From TMP-86 sp044226865 (GTDB lineage Bacteria; Pseudomonadota; Gammaproteobacteria; Steroidobacterales; Steroidobacteraceae), in assembly GCA_044226865.1 (NCBI GenBank), contig JBGAGE010000005.1, forward strand, positions 62,001-126,000: 64,000 bases of DNA, in the 5' to 3' direction. A program made the translations under genes and the position numbers. Every line of letters begins with the position of its first letter. Within the stretch, counting starts at the first letter, position 1. Positions 38,900 through 47,730 of the stretch are shown here, in pieces. The notes beneath the pieces are model-generated. The model saw only the letters and a list, made by a program, of their open reading frames with translations. It was not told the DNA's origin and made no database searches.

Positions 38900-41182
38900 C
38901 TAGAATTCGCGCTTCAGGATCAATCCGATGGTGCGCGGACGGGTCACGAACCACTTCGGACGACCGGCCAGTTCGGCGCCTTCCGGCAGCAGATCACCCA
39001 TCACGCCGCGCTTGTCGAACACGTTGTTGATGTACAGCGTGGCCTCCCATGGTCCCTGCTGGATGCCGCCGCGCAGGTTGAGCGTGCTGAAGGAGGGCAA
39101 ATCGCGGCCGCCGTCCGCCGGCGCCACATTGGTGTAGCTCTTGCGGTCGCCGGTGAATTCCCACTGGCCGCGCACGAACAAATCGCGCTCGCCCAAGGGC
39201 AGCACGTACTGTGCGGACGCCGAACCCGACCACTTCGGCACGCCCGTGAGCGACTGGCCCACGACCGTGTTCGAGGTGGTGGTCGCCTGTGTGATGCGGG
39301 CATCCTCATAGCCAATCCCGAGGTTCAACGTCAGGTGATCGATGACCGCGAGGTCGATCTCGAATTCCGCGCCCTTGCTGACCGCGGCGCCCGAGTTCGC
39401 CGTGATGATGAAGGTGCACGGCAGGAAGACCGTCTGCTGGATGCCCTTCCAATCGATCCGGTACACAGCCGAGCGCGTGCGGATGCGGTTGCCCGCGAAG
39501 GCGTTCTTCGAACCGAGTTCCAGGCTCCACAGGGTATCGGACTTGAACGCTTCGCCGTTCTTGAGCCCCAGGTTCGCGAGGTCACCATCGCAAATGGCCG
39601 GCACCACGGAGTTGGTGCCGCCGATGCGAAAGCCCTTGGCGGCCGACGCATACAGCATGTGATCGGGGTTGAACTGATACTTGGCGGTGAAGCGCGGCGC
39701 ATTCTGGTGCTCGCCGTTCTTTGCCCAGGTGTCGGGCGGGCCGGAAGGGCCGCCATTCAACGGGCCGTCGGCGGTATAGGCACCCTCGTGCGAGAGGTAG
39801 GCACGGCGCACGCCGGCACTGACCTGGAACTTGTCGCTGAACTTGATGGTGGTGTCGATGAACCAGGCGCGTTGCCGGTCGGTGTTCGGGGTGTTCTGCG
39901 TGTACTGCAAGTCCGTGCCCAGCGCACCGCCGGTGGCCGCGTCCAGCCCCGGCGAGTCGTAGATCTCGAAGAAGCGCCGGTCGGAGTGTGAATGGAAGTA
40001 TCCCAGCACGAACTGGACGGGTCCATTGAAACTGGATTCGAAACGGACTTCCTGCGTGTAGGTCTTGGTGAACAGCTGGTTCAGGAGCGGTGCGGGCACG
40101 TAGTAGGGAATGCCCCAGAAATACAGCGCATTGATGTCGCTGGTGTCCTCGATGTCGGTGGCACGGCGGTAGAAGTAGGTGCCCGAGGCCACGAAGCGCC
40201 CGTATTTCACGTCCTGCTTGGCGGTCACGCCCGCAAACGACCATTTGTCGTCCACCGACTCGCCGATGTCGAACTGGCGCGTCTGCACGAAATCGTTGGG
40301 GGTGAAATCGGCCAGCGGATAGCCGTTGGTCTTGGAATGCTGGTACATGAACATCGGCGTAATCGAGAGGCCTTCGATGGCCTGCGGCGTGATGGCGAGC
40401 GAAGCGGAAAAGCCGGTCGCCTGCTCGGAGCCGACGTGCTTCTTGCTGCCCACGGACGGCGGCCCTCCCGGTGGATACGGCAGCACGGAGTCGGCGGACA
40501 GGCGCGGATCCTGCGGGCCGCCCCAGGTACGAGTGTACAGGCCGGGTTCGAAGCTGCTGAACGCGTTCATGCGCAAGCCGATGTTCCCTTGCATCAGCGG
40601 CACGTTGAGCGTTCCATCCGCGGAATAGCCGCCGCCGCCCTTGTTGGTATGGGAGCCTTCGGCCTCGACCTTGGCGCTGAACTTCTCGGTACTGGGCTCG
40701 CGCGTTACCAGGCGCACCGTGCCGCCCATGGAACTGGCGCCGAACAGCGTGCCCTGCGGGCCGCGCAGCACTTCCACCCGGTCAATGTCCACCGCGCGCG
40801 GATCCAGCGACAGCGGCACCGGCGTGTCGTTCAAGTAGAAAGAGGTGGTGTTGTTGCCGGCAACGCCACGGATGGCGACCGCGCGCGTCGAGGACACGCC
40901 GAAGGCGCTGCCATTGCCGCCGGCGCCGGAGCCGGTGCTCACCGCCAGGTTGGGAATGGTGAGCGCATAATCGTTGAAGTCCTTGACCCCGAAATTCTCC
41001 AGGGCCGCCCCGGAGATGGCGCTCATGGAGATGGGGACCTCCTGCATCTTCTCCGAGCGGCGCTGGGCGGTGACGATGACCTCTTCCAAGGTGTCCGTGG
41101 CGGCGGTCTGCGCCCAGGACGCGGCCCCGTTCAACGCGAGCAAGCTCCCCAATGCAATCTTCGAATAATGGGTGTGTTGCAT
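38900..41182 (-). CDS. TonB-dependent outer-membrane receptor
   Basis: A 760-residue receptor. The signal peptide ends near AASWA; LEEVIVTAQRRSEKMQEVPISMSAISG is the TonB-box and plug start, and the plug includes RVEVLRGPQGTLFGASSMGGTVRLVTREP. The 22-strand barrel ends with the usual aromatic terminus (PRTIGLILKREF). The style resembles the receptors of organic-compound catabolic regions in sphingomonads and Steroidobacter rather than siderophore systems. It is divergent from hyuA, and two copies of the TGATCA-N13-TGATCA operator lie between them. Confidence 0.93.
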   Translation of the reverse strand: MQHTHYSKIALGSLLALNGAASWAQTAATDTLEEVIVTAQRRSEKMQEVPISMSAISGAALENFGVKDFNDYALTIPNLAVSTGSGAGGNGSAFGVSSTRAVAIRGVAGNNTTSFYLNDTPVPLSLDPRAVDIDRVEVLRGPQGTLFGASSMGGTVRLVTREPSTEKFSAKVEAEGSHTNKGGGGYSADGTLNVPLMQGNIGLRMNAFSSFEPGLYTRTWGGPQDPRLSADSVLPYPPGGPPSVGSKKHVGSEQATGFSASLAITPQAIEGLSITPMFMYQHSKTNGYPLADFTPNDFVQTRQFDIGESVDDKWSFAGVTAKQDVKYGRFVASGTYFYRRATDIEDTSDINALYFWGIPYYVPAPLLNQLFTKTYTQEVRFESSFNGPVQFVLGYFHSHSDRRFFEIYDSPGLDAATGGALGTDLQYTQNTPNTDRQRAWFIDTTIKFSDKFQVSAGVRRAYLSHEGAYTADGPLNGGPSGPPDTWAKNGEHQNAPRFTAKYQFNPDHMLYASAAKGFRIGGTNSVVPAICDGDLANLGLKNGEAFKSDTLWSLELGSKNAFAGNRIRTRSAVYRIDWKGIQQTVFLPCTFIITANSGAAVSKGAEFEIDLAVIDHLTLNLGIGYEDARITQATTTSNTVVGQSLTGVPKWSGSASAQYVLPLGERDLFVRGQWEFTGDRKSYTNVAPADGGRDLPSFSTLNLRGGIQQGPWEATLYINNVFDKRGVMGDLLPEGAELAGRPKWFVTRPRTIGLILKREF

Positions 41183-41222
41183 GCAGACTCTCCCTTCGTG
41201 TGTGGGGAAATCCTAACAGGCA

Positions 41223-41247
41223 TGATCATGTGAGTAAATCATGATCA
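41223..41247. promoter_or_regulatory. operator A1, TGATCA-N13-TGATCA
   Basis: Two TGATCA hexamers at 41223-41228 and 41242-41247, 19 bases start to start, 41 bases upstream of the TonB receptor ATG. Same architecture as sites A2, B and C. Confidence 0.75.
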
Positions 41248-41287
41248 CAGACGAAAAATTCGGTCACGGAGCGCCTCAGGCACTTTG

Positions 41288-41312
41288 TGATCAAAAAGAC
41301 GTAGTATGATCA
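41288..41312. promoter_or_regulatory. operator A2, TGATCA-N13-TGATCA
   Basis: TGATCA at 41288-41293 and 41307-41312, 31 bases before the hyuA GTG. Together with A1 each divergent promoter has its own copy. Confidence 0.75.
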
Positions 41313-41343
41313 TTCACTCAATTGCACGGTTACGGAGCATGGC

Positions 41344-43452
41344 GTGAGCACAGCAAACCCGGCGGGGCGCGTTTCCCGCGGCGGATACCGCATCGGCATC
41401 GACACCGGCGGCACTTTCACCGACGTGGTCGTGGGCGATTCCTCCGGCATCCTGAGCGTCGGCAAGGCCCTGACCACGCGTGAACGCATTTCGCGCGGCA
41501 TCCTCGAGGGCCTGGGTGTGGCGGCGGCGCCACTTGGCCTCGATGCCGGCACGTTGCTGGCGCAGACGGCGGTATTCATCTACGGCTCCACACGCGCCAC
41601 CAATGCCATCCTCGAGGGCAAGATTGCCCGCACCGCCCTGTTGGTCACCGAAGGTTTCCCCGACATCCTGGTGCGTCGGGAAGGCGGCAAAACCAACCCG
41701 TGGGACTACACCGCAGAATACCCCGAACCCTACGTGCCGCGGCACCTGACCTTCGAGGTGCGCGAGCGCATGAGCGCCGAGGGCCACGCGCTCGTGCCCT
41801 TCGATGAGGCAGGCGCAGCAGCGCTCATGCACCGCTTGCGGGCACAGCGCGTGGAAGCCGTGGCGGTCTGCCTGCTGTGGTCCATCGTCAATCCCGCCCA
41901 TGAACTGGCGCTCGCGCGCATCATCGAGCGCGAGCTGCCCGGCGTTCCCTACACCCTGTCGCACCAGGTGAATCCCATCGTGCGCGAGTACCGGCGCGCC
42001 TCCTCGGCCTCCATCGATGCCTCCTTGAAGCCGCTGATGCAGCAGCACCTGCGCGAAATGGAATCGGACCTGCGCGCGGCGGGCCTGGGCGGCGAGTTGC
42101 TGCCGGCGATTTCGCTGGGCGGCGTGATGCACATCGAGGGCGTGATCGAGCGGCCCATTCACATGGTGCGATCCGGTCCGTCGCTCGCGCCCATCCTCGG
42201 CCAGGTCACGGGCGCGGCCGAGACGGGCGCCACCGAGGTCATCGTCTGCGACACCGGCGGCACCAGCTTCGATGTCAGCCTGGTGCGCGATGGCCGCCCG
42301 GTGTACGGCCGGGACACCTGGCTGGGAGCGCGCTACGTCGGCCACCTCACCGGGCTGTCGTCGGTGGACGCGCGCAGCATCGGTTCCGGCGGCGGCTCCA
42401 TCGCACGCGTGGATTCGGGCGGCCTGTTGTGCGTCGGCCCGGAAAGCGCCGGCGCCGACCCGGGACCCGCGTGCTATGGGCGCGGCGGCCAGCATGCCAC
42501 GGTCACCGACGCCGCCATGCTGCTCGGCTACCTGGACCCGGAGTACTTCAATGGCGGGCGCATGCGCCTGGACCCGGCTGCCGCGCGCGACGCGGTCAGC
42601 CGCATCGCGTCCCGGCTCGGTAAATCGCCCGAAGACACGGCCGCCGGCATCCTCACGGTGGCGAGCGAACACATGGTGGCGGCGATCAAGGAAATCACCA
42701 TCAATGAAGGCGTGGATCCGCGCGACAGCCTGCTGCTGGCGGGAGGCGGCGCCGCGGGCTTGAACATCGTGCCCATCGCGCGCGAGCTGGGCTGCGCCCG
42801 CGTGCTGCTGCCGCGCATGGCCGGTGCGCTCAGCGCCTGCGGCGCGCAGTACACCGACATCATCACCGAATACAGCCTGAGCCACGTCACCGCCTCCTCG
42901 GGCTTCGACCATGCGGGCGTGAACCGGGTGCTGGCGGGCTTGCGCGCCTCGATCGAGGAGTTCCAGCGCAACCTGCGCGCGCGCGGCATCCAGCGCTTCC
43001 GCGCCGAATACTTCGTCGAGGCGCGTTATCGCTATCAAGTGTGGGAACTGGAGGTTCCGCTGCCGGGCCCCAGCATCGATGACGCCACGCAGCTGCGCAA
43101 GATCATGCAGGCGTTCCACCGCGCGCATGAAAACATCTTCGCGGTGTCGGAGGCCGACCAGGACATCGAGTTCATCCAATGGAAAGGCCGCGTTACGGGG
43201 GAGTTGGAGAGGCCGCCGCTCACGCCGCTGGCGCTCAGCGGTGCCGCGCCACCACCGCCGCAGAAGGCCGGAAAGGCTTACTTCGAGGCCACCGGCACCG
43301 TGGACATGCCACATCATCGCGGCGCAGGCTTGAATCCCGGCATGCGCGTCGAAGGCCCGGCGCTGATCGTCGAGCCCACCACCACCATCGTGCTGTACCC
43401 GGGAAGCGTCGCCACGGTGACGCCGTTCAACAACTACATGGTCGACGTGTGA
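41344..43452 (+). CDS. hydantoinase/oxoprolinase subunit A (HyuA-type)
   Basis: A 702-residue ASKHA-fold ATPase subunit of the 5-oxoprolinase, N-methylhydantoinase and acetone carboxylase family. N-terminal IGIDTGGTFTDVVVGD binds phosphate; GSTRATNAILEGK, QVNPIVREYRRASSASIDASLKP, RSGPSLAPILGQVTGA and VICDTGGTSFDVSLVRDG are standard. GSGGGSIARVDSGGLLCVGPESAGADPGPACYGRGG and LLAGGGAAGLNIVPIARELG also match. It uses ATP to open a lactam or hydantoin ring with subunit B. Start GTG at 41344, CGGAG upstream. The substrate cannot be assigned. Confidence 0.93.
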   Translation: MSTANPAGRVSRGGYRIGIDTGGTFTDVVVGDSSGILSVGKALTTRERISRGILEGLGVAAAPLGLDAGTLLAQTAVFIYGSTRATNAILEGKIARTALLVTEGFPDILVRREGGKTNPWDYTAEYPEPYVPRHLTFEVRERMSAEGHALVPFDEAGAAALMHRLRAQRVEAVAVCLLWSIVNPAHELALARIIERELPGVPYTLSHQVNPIVREYRRASSASIDASLKPLMQQHLREMESDLRAAGLGGELLPAISLGGVMHIEGVIERPIHMVRSGPSLAPILGQVTGAAETGATEVIVCDTGGTSFDVSLVRDGRPVYGRDTWLGARYVGHLTGLSSVDARSIGSGGGSIARVDSGGLLCVGPESAGADPGPACYGRGGQHATVTDAAMLLGYLDPEYFNGGRMRLDPAAARDAVSRIASRLGKSPEDTAAGILTVASEHMVAAIKEITINEGVDPRDSLLLAGGGAAGLNIVPIARELGCARVLLPRMAGALSACGAQYTDIITEYSLSHVTASSGFDHAGVNRVLAGLRASIEEFQRNLRARGIQRFRAEYFVEARYRYQVWELEVPLPGPSIDDATQLRKIMQAFHRAHENIFAVSEADQDIEFIQWKGRVTGELERPPLTPLALSGAAPPPPQKAGKAYFEATGTVDMPHHRGAGLNPGMRVEGPALIVEPTTTIVLYPGSVATVTPFNNYMVDV

Positions 43453-43466
43453 GCGGAGGTCAACCC

Positions 43467-45251
43467 ATGTCAACGCAACGCAAACCCCTGGACCAGGTCG
43501 TGATCGCGGTGTTGGCCAACCGGCTGGATTCCATCGTGCGCGAGATGACCAACACCCTGTTCCGCACCGGCCGCTCGGCCGTCCTCAACACGGCCAAGGA
43601 CTTTTCCTGCTCGATCGTCACCGCGGACAACCAACTCTTGTCCTCGGCCGACGGCCTGCCCATCCACGTGCTCGGCGGCGGCAAGCAAACCGCCTCCATG
43701 GCGGAATTCCATGCAGACCTGGCCGAGGGCGATGCCTTCCTGCACAACGATCCCTACCTCGGCAACACGCACACCGCGGATCACACCATCCTGGTGCCGG
43801 TGTTCGCCGGCGGAACGCACCTGTTCACGGCGTGCGCCAAGGCGCATCAGGCCGATTGCGGCAATTCCGACCCTTCCACCTACATGCCCTTCGCCAAGGA
43901 CGTGTACCAGGAAGGCGGGCTGAATTTCCCGTGCGTGCGCATCCAACGCGGCTACCAGGACGTGGATGACATCATCCGCATGTGCAAGCGCCGTATCCGC
44001 GTGCCCGAGGTCTGGTATGGCGACTACCTCGCCTCCCTCGGCGCCGCCCGCATCGGTGAGCGGCGGCTGAAGTCGCTGGTGGAGCGCTATGGCGCCGACA
44101 CCATCGGCGAGTTCGTGCGCGAATGGCTGGATTATTCCGAGCGCCGCATGGCGCATGCGATCGGCTCGCTGCCGGCGGGCCGGCTTACCGCCTCCGGCCG
44201 GCACGACACCCTTCCCGGCCTGCCCGACGGCGTGCCCGTGAAAGTCAGCATCGAGGTGAAGCCCGCCGAAGGCGTGGTGGAAGTCGACCTGCGCGACAAC
44301 ATCGACTGCGTCCCCGTGGGCGTGAACCTGTCCCAGACTTGCGCCACCGCCGGCGCGCTGATCGGCGTGCTCAACTGCGTCGACCCCAGCGTGCCGCGCA
44401 ACGAGGGCAGCTTCCGCCGCATCCGCATCCTGCTGCGCGAGAATTGCGTGGTCGGCATCCCGCGCTTCCCGGCCTGCACCTCCATGGCCACCTCCAACGT
44501 CACCAACCGCCTGATCAATGCCACGCAGCGCGCCTTCAGCATGCTGGGCGATGGCCACGGCCTGGCCGAAGGCGCGGCCTCCATGGGCGCGGGCTTTGGC
44601 GTGGTCTCGGGCAACGACCGGCGCCTGGACGGCGCGCCGTACGTGAATCAATTGGTCATCGGCAACAACGGCGGGCCTGCCTCCCCGCATTGCGATGGCT
44701 GGGTCACCTACTGCATGCCCGACGCCGCGGCCTCGGTGATGGTGGACAGCGTCGAGATCATCGAGCAGAAGTACCCGTTGGTGATCCGCTCGCTGCGACT
44801 GGTGCAGGACAGCGGCGGCGCAGGCCGCCATCGCGGCGGTCCCGCCGGCGAGATCACCTATGGCCCGCTGCACGACCCGATGACCGTCGCCTACTTCGCC
44901 GAAATGCACGAGGATCCGCCCAAGGGAACCCATGGCGGCAAGCCGGGCAGCGCTTCGGTGGTATGCAAGGTCACGCGCGAAGGACGTGAAGAGCCGCTGC
45001 CTCCGATTGGCCTCGTCGAACTGCAGCCGGGCGAGTGCATCCGCGGCTTCGAAGCGGGCGGCGGCGGCTACGGCAATCCGCTGCAACGCGATCCTGAGCG
45101 TGTTCGCCACGACGTGCTCGAGGGCTGGGTGAGCCTCACGCAGGCGCGCGAGGTGTACGGCGTGGCCCTGCAGGGTTCGCGTGATGACGGCAGCCTGAAA
45201 GTGGATGCGGGCGCCACGGCCGCGCGCCGCCGCGAGCTCGGCGCCGCATGA
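43467..45251 (+). CDS. hydantoinase/oxoprolinase subunit B (HyuB-type)
   Basis: A 594-residue partner of HyuA. Blocks: VREMTNTLFRTGRSAVLNTAKDFSCSIVTADNQLL, GDAFLHNDPYLGNTHTADHTILVPVF, AHQADCGNSDPSTYMPFAKDVYQEGG and MVDSVEIIEQKYPLVIRSLRLVQDSGGAGRHRGGPAG, with the C-terminal EAGGGGYGNPLQRDPERVRHDVLEGWVS signature. Begins at ATG 43467 with GGAGGT 6 bases upstream, 14 bases after hyuA. Its stop overlaps the next ATG, so the permease is translationally coupled. Confidence 0.93.
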   Translation: MSTQRKPLDQVVIAVLANRLDSIVREMTNTLFRTGRSAVLNTAKDFSCSIVTADNQLLSSADGLPIHVLGGGKQTASMAEFHADLAEGDAFLHNDPYLGNTHTADHTILVPVFAGGTHLFTACAKAHQADCGNSDPSTYMPFAKDVYQEGGLNFPCVRIQRGYQDVDDIIRMCKRRIRVPEVWYGDYLASLGAARIGERRLKSLVERYGADTIGEFVREWLDYSERRMAHAIGSLPAGRLTASGRHDTLPGLPDGVPVKVSIEVKPAEGVVEVDLRDNIDCVPVGVNLSQTCATAGALIGVLNCVDPSVPRNEGSFRRIRILLRENCVVGIPRFPACTSMATSNVTNRLINATQRAFSMLGDGHGLAEGAASMGAGFGVVSGNDRRLDGAPYVNQLVIGNNGGPASPHCDGWVTYCMPDAAASVMVDSVEIIEQKYPLVIRSLRLVQDSGGAGRHRGGPAGEITYGPLHDPMTVAYFAEMHEDPPKGTHGGKPGSASVVCKVTREGREEPLPPIGLVELQPGECIRGFEAGGGGYGNPLQRDPERVRHDVLEGWVSLTQAREVYGVALQGSRDDGSLKVDAGATAARRRELGAA

Positions 45252-46681
45252 GCGAGGCCGGCGGCGCGGGCCTGAAGAAGACCCTCAAGCTCCGTCACCT
45301 GTTCACCTTGGGGGTGGGCACCATCGTGGGCGTGGCCTGGCTCATGGTCCTGGGCAGCGTGCTCGCCGGTGCGGGACCGCTGGGCGCGGCCATCGGCTTC
45401 ATCATCGGCGCCGGCGCGATGATTCCCATCGGGCTGTGTTATGGGGAACTCAGCGGCGCCATGCCGCATTCGGGCGGCGAGGTGGTGTACGCCTACGACC
45501 TGTTCGGGTTGCGCTGGGCCTACTTCGCGGGCCTGTGCCTGACCTTCATCTACGTCATCAACTGCGTGTTCTTCGCCGTCTCGGTGGGCTGGCTCATGAA
45601 CGAGCTGATCCCCGGCATCCAGGGTCCGGAGCTGTATTCGGTGTTGGGAGCATCCGTGCATGTGGGCGATGTGGTCATCGGCGCGGTGGGCTCGCTCGCC
45701 CTGCTGGCGGCGCATTGGCGCGGCGCGCGCGATGCGGCCAAGCTCCAGGACTTCGCCACCTACACCCTGCTCGGCGCCACGTGTGTGTTCGTCGTGCTGG
45801 GGATCTTCCGCGGCCATGCGGCGCACCTCGCGCCGCTGGTCGCGCCGTCGGATTGGGGCTGGGGATATGGTGGCGTGTTCGGCGCGCTGGCAGTGACGCC
45901 GTATTTCTTCGGCGGCTTCAATGCCATTCCGCAGGCGGTGGCGGAACTGGAAGATACGGGCGACCGCCGCCACGTCGCGGGCGTCCTCGCCGCCTGCATC
46001 CTGACCTCGCTCCTGTTCTACTGCGCGGTGCTGGTGGCCGTGTCCATGGCCATGCCGCGCGCGCAACTGCTGAGCGCCGAACTGCCGGTGGCGCAGGCCT
46101 TTCGCGTGGTGTTCGGCGCCGGCTGGGTGGCCGATCTGGTGCTCCTGGCCGGCGTGCTCGGCCTGATCGCCGTCTGGAACGCGCTGTTCTTCGCAGCTAC
46201 GCGGGTGCTGTACGCCCTTGGCCGCAGCCACCTCCTGCCCGCCTCGCTGGGCGAGCTGGGTGCGCGCGGTGTGGCGCCGACGCGCGCCATCGTGGCCGTC
46301 ACATTGGCCAGCATCCTCGGCTTGTTCCTGGGCAAGGGCGTGCTGTTGCCCGTGGTCAATGTCACCTCGACGCTGTTCGCCGTGATGTACGTGATCGTGA
46401 CCTTCGGCGTGCTGCGCCACCGGCGCGCGGCCGGCGCCTCCCCCGGTTACCGGGTGCCCGGGGGCCATGTGTTGGTCTGGCTGGCGGCGGGATTTGCCCT
46501 GTACCTCACCGGCCTGTCGCTCCTGCAGCAGTACAAGGACGCGGGCAGCCGCTGGCCGCCGGAATGGTGGCTGATGCTCGGCGGCGCGGCGGCGGGCTGG
46601 GTGGCCTGGTCGGCCACCGGCGCCTCGCGCGCCAGGCTCAGCGAAGCCGAGCGGCGCCGCATCGTCCTGGAACAGCAATGA
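45248..46681 (+). CDS. APC-family amino-acid/amine permease (regulon permease 1)
   Basis: A 477-residue carrier with about 12 helices. Landmarks: KLRHLFTLGVGTIVGVAWLMVLGSVLAGAGPLGA, GLCYGELSGAMPHSGGEVVYAYDLFGLRWAYFAG, VTPYFFGGFNAIPQAVAELEDTGDRRHVAG and AATRVLYALGRSHLLPASLGELG. The motif GVGTIVGVAW replaces the usual GAGIF, as in the third-branch permeases seen elsewhere in this cluster. ATG overlaps the hyuB stop by 4 bases. Imports an amino-acid-like or amine substrate; identity unknown. Confidence 0.9.
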   Translation: MSEAGGAGLKKTLKLRHLFTLGVGTIVGVAWLMVLGSVLAGAGPLGAAIGFIIGAGAMIPIGLCYGELSGAMPHSGGEVVYAYDLFGLRWAYFAGLCLTFIYVINCVFFAVSVGWLMNELIPGIQGPELYSVLGASVHVGDVVIGAVGSLALLAAHWRGARDAAKLQDFATYTLLGATCVFVVLGIFRGHAAHLAPLVAPSDWGWGYGGVFGALAVTPYFFGGFNAIPQAVAELEDTGDRRHVAGVLAACILTSLLFYCAVLVAVSMAMPRAQLLSAELPVAQAFRVVFGAGWVADLVLLAGVLGLIAVWNALFFAATRVLYALGRSHLLPASLGELGARGVAPTRAIVAVTLASILGLFLGKGVLLPVVNVTSTLFAVMYVIVTFGVLRHRRAAGASPGYRVPGGHVLVWLAAGFALYLTGLSLLQQYKDAGSRWPPEWWLMLGGAAAGWVAWSATGASRARLSEAERRRIVLEQQ

Positions 46682-46709
46682 GGGTGCCGGTCGCGCACTC
46701 GACTTGCTG

Positions 46710-46734
46710 TGATCACAAGGGCATAATTTGATCA
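46710..46734. promoter_or_regulatory. operator B, TGATCA-N13-TGATCA
   Basis: TGATCA at 46710-46715 and 46729-46734, 21 bases before the BKACE ATG. The only regulatory signal in the 74-base gap that separates the hyu operon from the BKACE operon. Confidence 0.75.
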
Positions 46735-46755
46735 CAGTTGAGATTAGGAGTACCC

Positions 46756-47730
46756 ATGGCTGACCACAGCTGGCGCTACGCCGATACCTTCGAGTACATG
46801 GACCACACGCGCGCCGGCTTCCCGCCCGCGTTCATCTGCGTGGCCGTCAACGGTGGCATCCAGGGCAAGGAAACCCACGACGCGCTGCCGGAGACACCGG
46901 ATGAAATCGCGGACTCCGTCGCCGCCGCGCATGAGGCCGGCGCCAGCATGGTGCACGTGCATGCGCGCGACGCGCGCAACTTCACGCTCGGCGCGCGCCG
47001 CGCCGACGAGTGGCACGAGGTCAATTCCAGGATCCGAGCCCGCTGCCCCGACATCATCATCAATAACACCACCGGCGGCGACCTCACCATGAGCATGGAG
47101 GAGCGGCTGTCCTGCCTGGATGCAGGTCCGGACGTGGCCTCGCTCAACCTCACGCCCGACATGAGCCGCTTCACGATGAAGGCGCGCAAGGCGCCGCTCC
47201 TGCACCCGCGGCCGGAAGAAGAGGTCGATGCCTGCATCCCCTTCACCTACGGGCTGGTCGAGAAATTCGCCGCCGAAATGAAGAAGCGCGGCATCAAGCC
47301 GGAGATGGAGACCTATCACACCGGCGGCGCCTGGGTGATGCGCGATCTCATCGAGCACAAGCTGGTGGAGCCGCCCTATCTGGTGCAGACGGTGATGGGC
47401 GCGCAGACGGCGAGCTACCCCACCCCTGAGCACGTGCTGCATCTGCTGCGCGAGCTGCCCGAACGCAGCATCTGGCTGTGCTCGGGGATCGGCCCCTTCC
47501 AGCTGCCGCTGACCACCATGGCGCTGTTCATGGGCGGTCACGTGCGCGTGGGCCTGGAGGACAACCTCTATTACGCCCGCGGCCGCAAGTTCAAGGACAA
47601 CGCCGAAGCCGTGCGCCGCGCCGTGCGCATCGCCACCGAATTGAACCGCACCATCGCCACCCCGGCACAGACCCGTGAGCTGCTTGGCCTGCCCGCCAAG
47701 CCCAACACCACCAGCAGGAACCCCGCATGA
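46756..47730 (+). CDS. beta-keto acid cleavage enzyme (BKACE, DUF849)
   Basis: A 324-residue TIM-barrel zinc enzyme that condenses a beta-keto acid with acetyl-CoA to give acetoacetate and a new acyl-CoA. Zinc histidines are in ASMVHVHARDARNFTLG; IIINNTTGGDLTMSMEERL, ASLNLTPDMSRFTMKAR, and the glutamate-containing PEMETYHTGGAWVMRDLIE follow, with HVRVGLEDNLYYARGRKFKDNAEAV as the conserved C-terminal block. TAGGAG precedes the ATG. The family acts in lysine fermentation (Kce) and in carnitine and related pathways; the substrate here is unknown. Stop overlaps the next start. Confidence 0.92.
   Translation: MADHSWRYADTFEYMDHTRAGFPPAFICVAVNGGIQGKETHDALPETPDEIADSVAAAHEAGASMVHVHARDARNFTLGARRADEWHEVNSRIRARCPDIIINNTTGGDLTMSMEERLSCLDAGPDVASLNLTPDMSRFTMKARKAPLLHPRPEEEVDACIPFTYGLVEKFAAEMKKRGIKPEMETYHTGGAWVMRDLIEHKLVEPPYLVQTVMGAQTASYPTPEHVLHLLRELPERSIWLCSGIGPFQLPLTTMALFMGGHVRVGLEDNLYYARGRKFKDNAEAVRRAVRIATELNRTIATPAQTRELLGLPAKPNTTSRNPA

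Noticed and set aside
41314..43473. A 719-codon open frame antisense to hyuA, and similar long antisense frames at 2448-3953, 4620-6824, 7383-9236 and 51953-53815
   Set aside because: They lie opposite well-recognised genes in GC-rich DNA, are rich in Arg, His and Ala, and show no domain or ribosome binding site.
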